DNA from: Phycisphaerales bacterium
GTDB lineage: Bacteria > Planctomycetota > Phycisphaerae > Phycisphaerales > UBA1924
Assembly (NCBI GenBank): GCA_029260335.1
Contig: JAJDDL010000085.1
Location: forward strand, 1-6,465
DNA: 6,465 nucleotides
Direction of reading: 5' to 3'
Program-made: the position numbers and the translations under genes
In this document: positions 5,933-6,465 of the stretch, piece by piece
Layout: the number at the start of each line of letters is the position of its first letter
How positions within the stretch are numbered: the first letter of the stretch is position 1
The notes under the pieces: generated by a model
The model's input: only the letters and a program-made list of their open reading frames with translations
Told to the model about the DNA's origin: nothing
Database searches by the model: none

Positions 5933-6465
5933 CTAGAGCTGCGTCAAGAACCTCAAGAACACTCGCTGGAGCATAGGAAGCCGATGAACGGCTCCCATTC
6001 CCACAGTCGTCGCGGCTTTGGCAACTCCGCCGTCGGCACACACGGCCTTCCGCCCGCGTTCTGAGTTTCTCAGAATGCGTTGACCGATCTTGTGCCGCGC
6101 AGCGCTGTAGGTATCAGTCGTTCCATTAAGAATCGAGCCCGCCGCGGCGATTGCGTCGTCGATGCCGAGGTTCATGCCTCGCCCGCCCACGGGTGAGTGG
6201 CAATGGGCGGCGTCGCCTGCGAGCAGGACTCGGCCGGACTTGTAGGTTGTGGCTTGGCGGACTGCGATTTTAAATGTGCCCGTTCGGCGGACGTTGGTGA
6301 TGTTGAGTGGGACGGGTAAGCTCGCGATGGCGTCGGGGGTTGAAGCCGCGAGGCGGACGCGGGTCTTTTCGATGGGGATTGCAAAGACGAACTCGCCGGG
6401 GGGTTCTTGGATCCACGCGGTGAAGGCTTGGGAGTCGTAGCCTTCGACGTCGATGTCTGCAACCG
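5933..6465 (-). CDS. FAD-dependent monooxygenase, class A (C-terminal part, cut by window edge)
   Basis: The last 176 residues are visible, and the frame is open to the window edge, with codons starting at 6463. The hallmark is GRVLLAGDAAHCHSPVGGRG followed by MNLGIDDA. This is the GD motif (visible residues 83-84) and the FAD ribityl/pyrophosphate contact region of the para-hydroxybenzoate hydroxylase / UbiH-like family (PF01494). Before it are the substrate-domain strands EFVFAIPIEKTRVRLAA and the FKIAVRQATTY lead-in. After it comes the usual helix with TYSAARHKIGQRILRNSERGR. Such enzymes use NAD(P)H and oxygen to hydroxylate an aromatic or similar substrate. The substrate is not evident, and the N-terminal GxGxxG nucleotide site and DG motif lie outside the window. 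The only in-frame start codon inside the window (GTG 6190) is internal to the FAD motif and is not the gene start. The gene ends at TAG 5935-5933, 141 bp before the ammonia-lyase on the same strand. Confidence 0.9.
   Translation of the reverse strand, partial: VADIDVEGYDSQAFTAWIQEPPGEFVFAIPIEKTRVRLAASTPDAIASLPVPLNITNVRRTGTFKIAVRQATTYKSGRVLLAGDAAHCHSPVGGRGMNLGIDDAIAAAGSILNGTTDTYSAARHKIGQRILRNSERGRKAVCADGGVAKAATTVGMGAVHRLPMLQRVFLRFLTQL

Noticed and set aside
6172..6462. 96-codon minus-strand frame at the right edge
   Set aside because: Ser/Pro/Thr-rich shadow. The overlapping frame reads through as the FAD monooxygenase with its GD motif.

Overview
The window most resembles chromosomal DNA of a planctomycete, probably near the Phycisphaerae. 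This is inferred from the moderately high G+C, a secreted protein ending in the planctomycete-style PEP-CTERM variant (P-x-PG, short hydrophobic run, SRRRR), and gene families and spacing typical of that group. No rRNA, tRNA, IS, CRISPR array or phage gene is visible. It looks like ordinary chromosome with several poorly characterised genes.

Layout. (1) Positions 1-206 are non-coding leader DNA. (2) 207-875 (+) encodes a secreted PEP-CTERM protein whose body carries a Cys/Gln pair in the contexts used by internal-thioester surface domains. (3) A 19-bp convergent gap leads to an SRPBCC-fold protein (895-1347, -). (4) A 102-bp divergent promoter region, flanked by a 13-bp imperfect inverted repeat, separates it from a Ycf46-like AAA+ ATPase (1450-2937, +) that has no Shine-Dalgarno and may be leaderless. 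(5) A 118-bp convergent gap holds a large imperfect hairpin. (6) Four genes then run on the minus strand. In transcription order they are the C-terminal end of a class A FAD monooxygenase (6465-5933, 5' end outside the window), a histidine ammonia-lyase-like MIO enzyme (5791-4277), a small lipoprotein with a possible papain-like Cys-His-Asp triad (4275-3781, GTG start), and a YqjF/DUF2071 protein (3763-3056, TTG start).

How the genes relate. The ammonia-lyase, lipoprotein and DUF2071 genes are packed tightly (1-nt and 17-nt gaps, ribosome sites inside or just after the preceding gene) and almost certainly form one transcript. No hutU, hutI or hutG is present, so the lyase is outside a canonical hut operon. 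A shared pathway for the three is not evident. The monooxygenase is 141 bp upstream on the same strand, so the lyase may have its own promoter. Two start sites differ from the longest reading frames: the DUF2071 gene probably starts at a TTG (3763), and the lyase at an internal ATG (5791).

No clear novel multi-gene system was found. The best leads are the putative thioester PEP-CTERM protein, the lyase with altered active-site motifs, the uncharacterised lipoprotein, and the two inverted-repeat structures.
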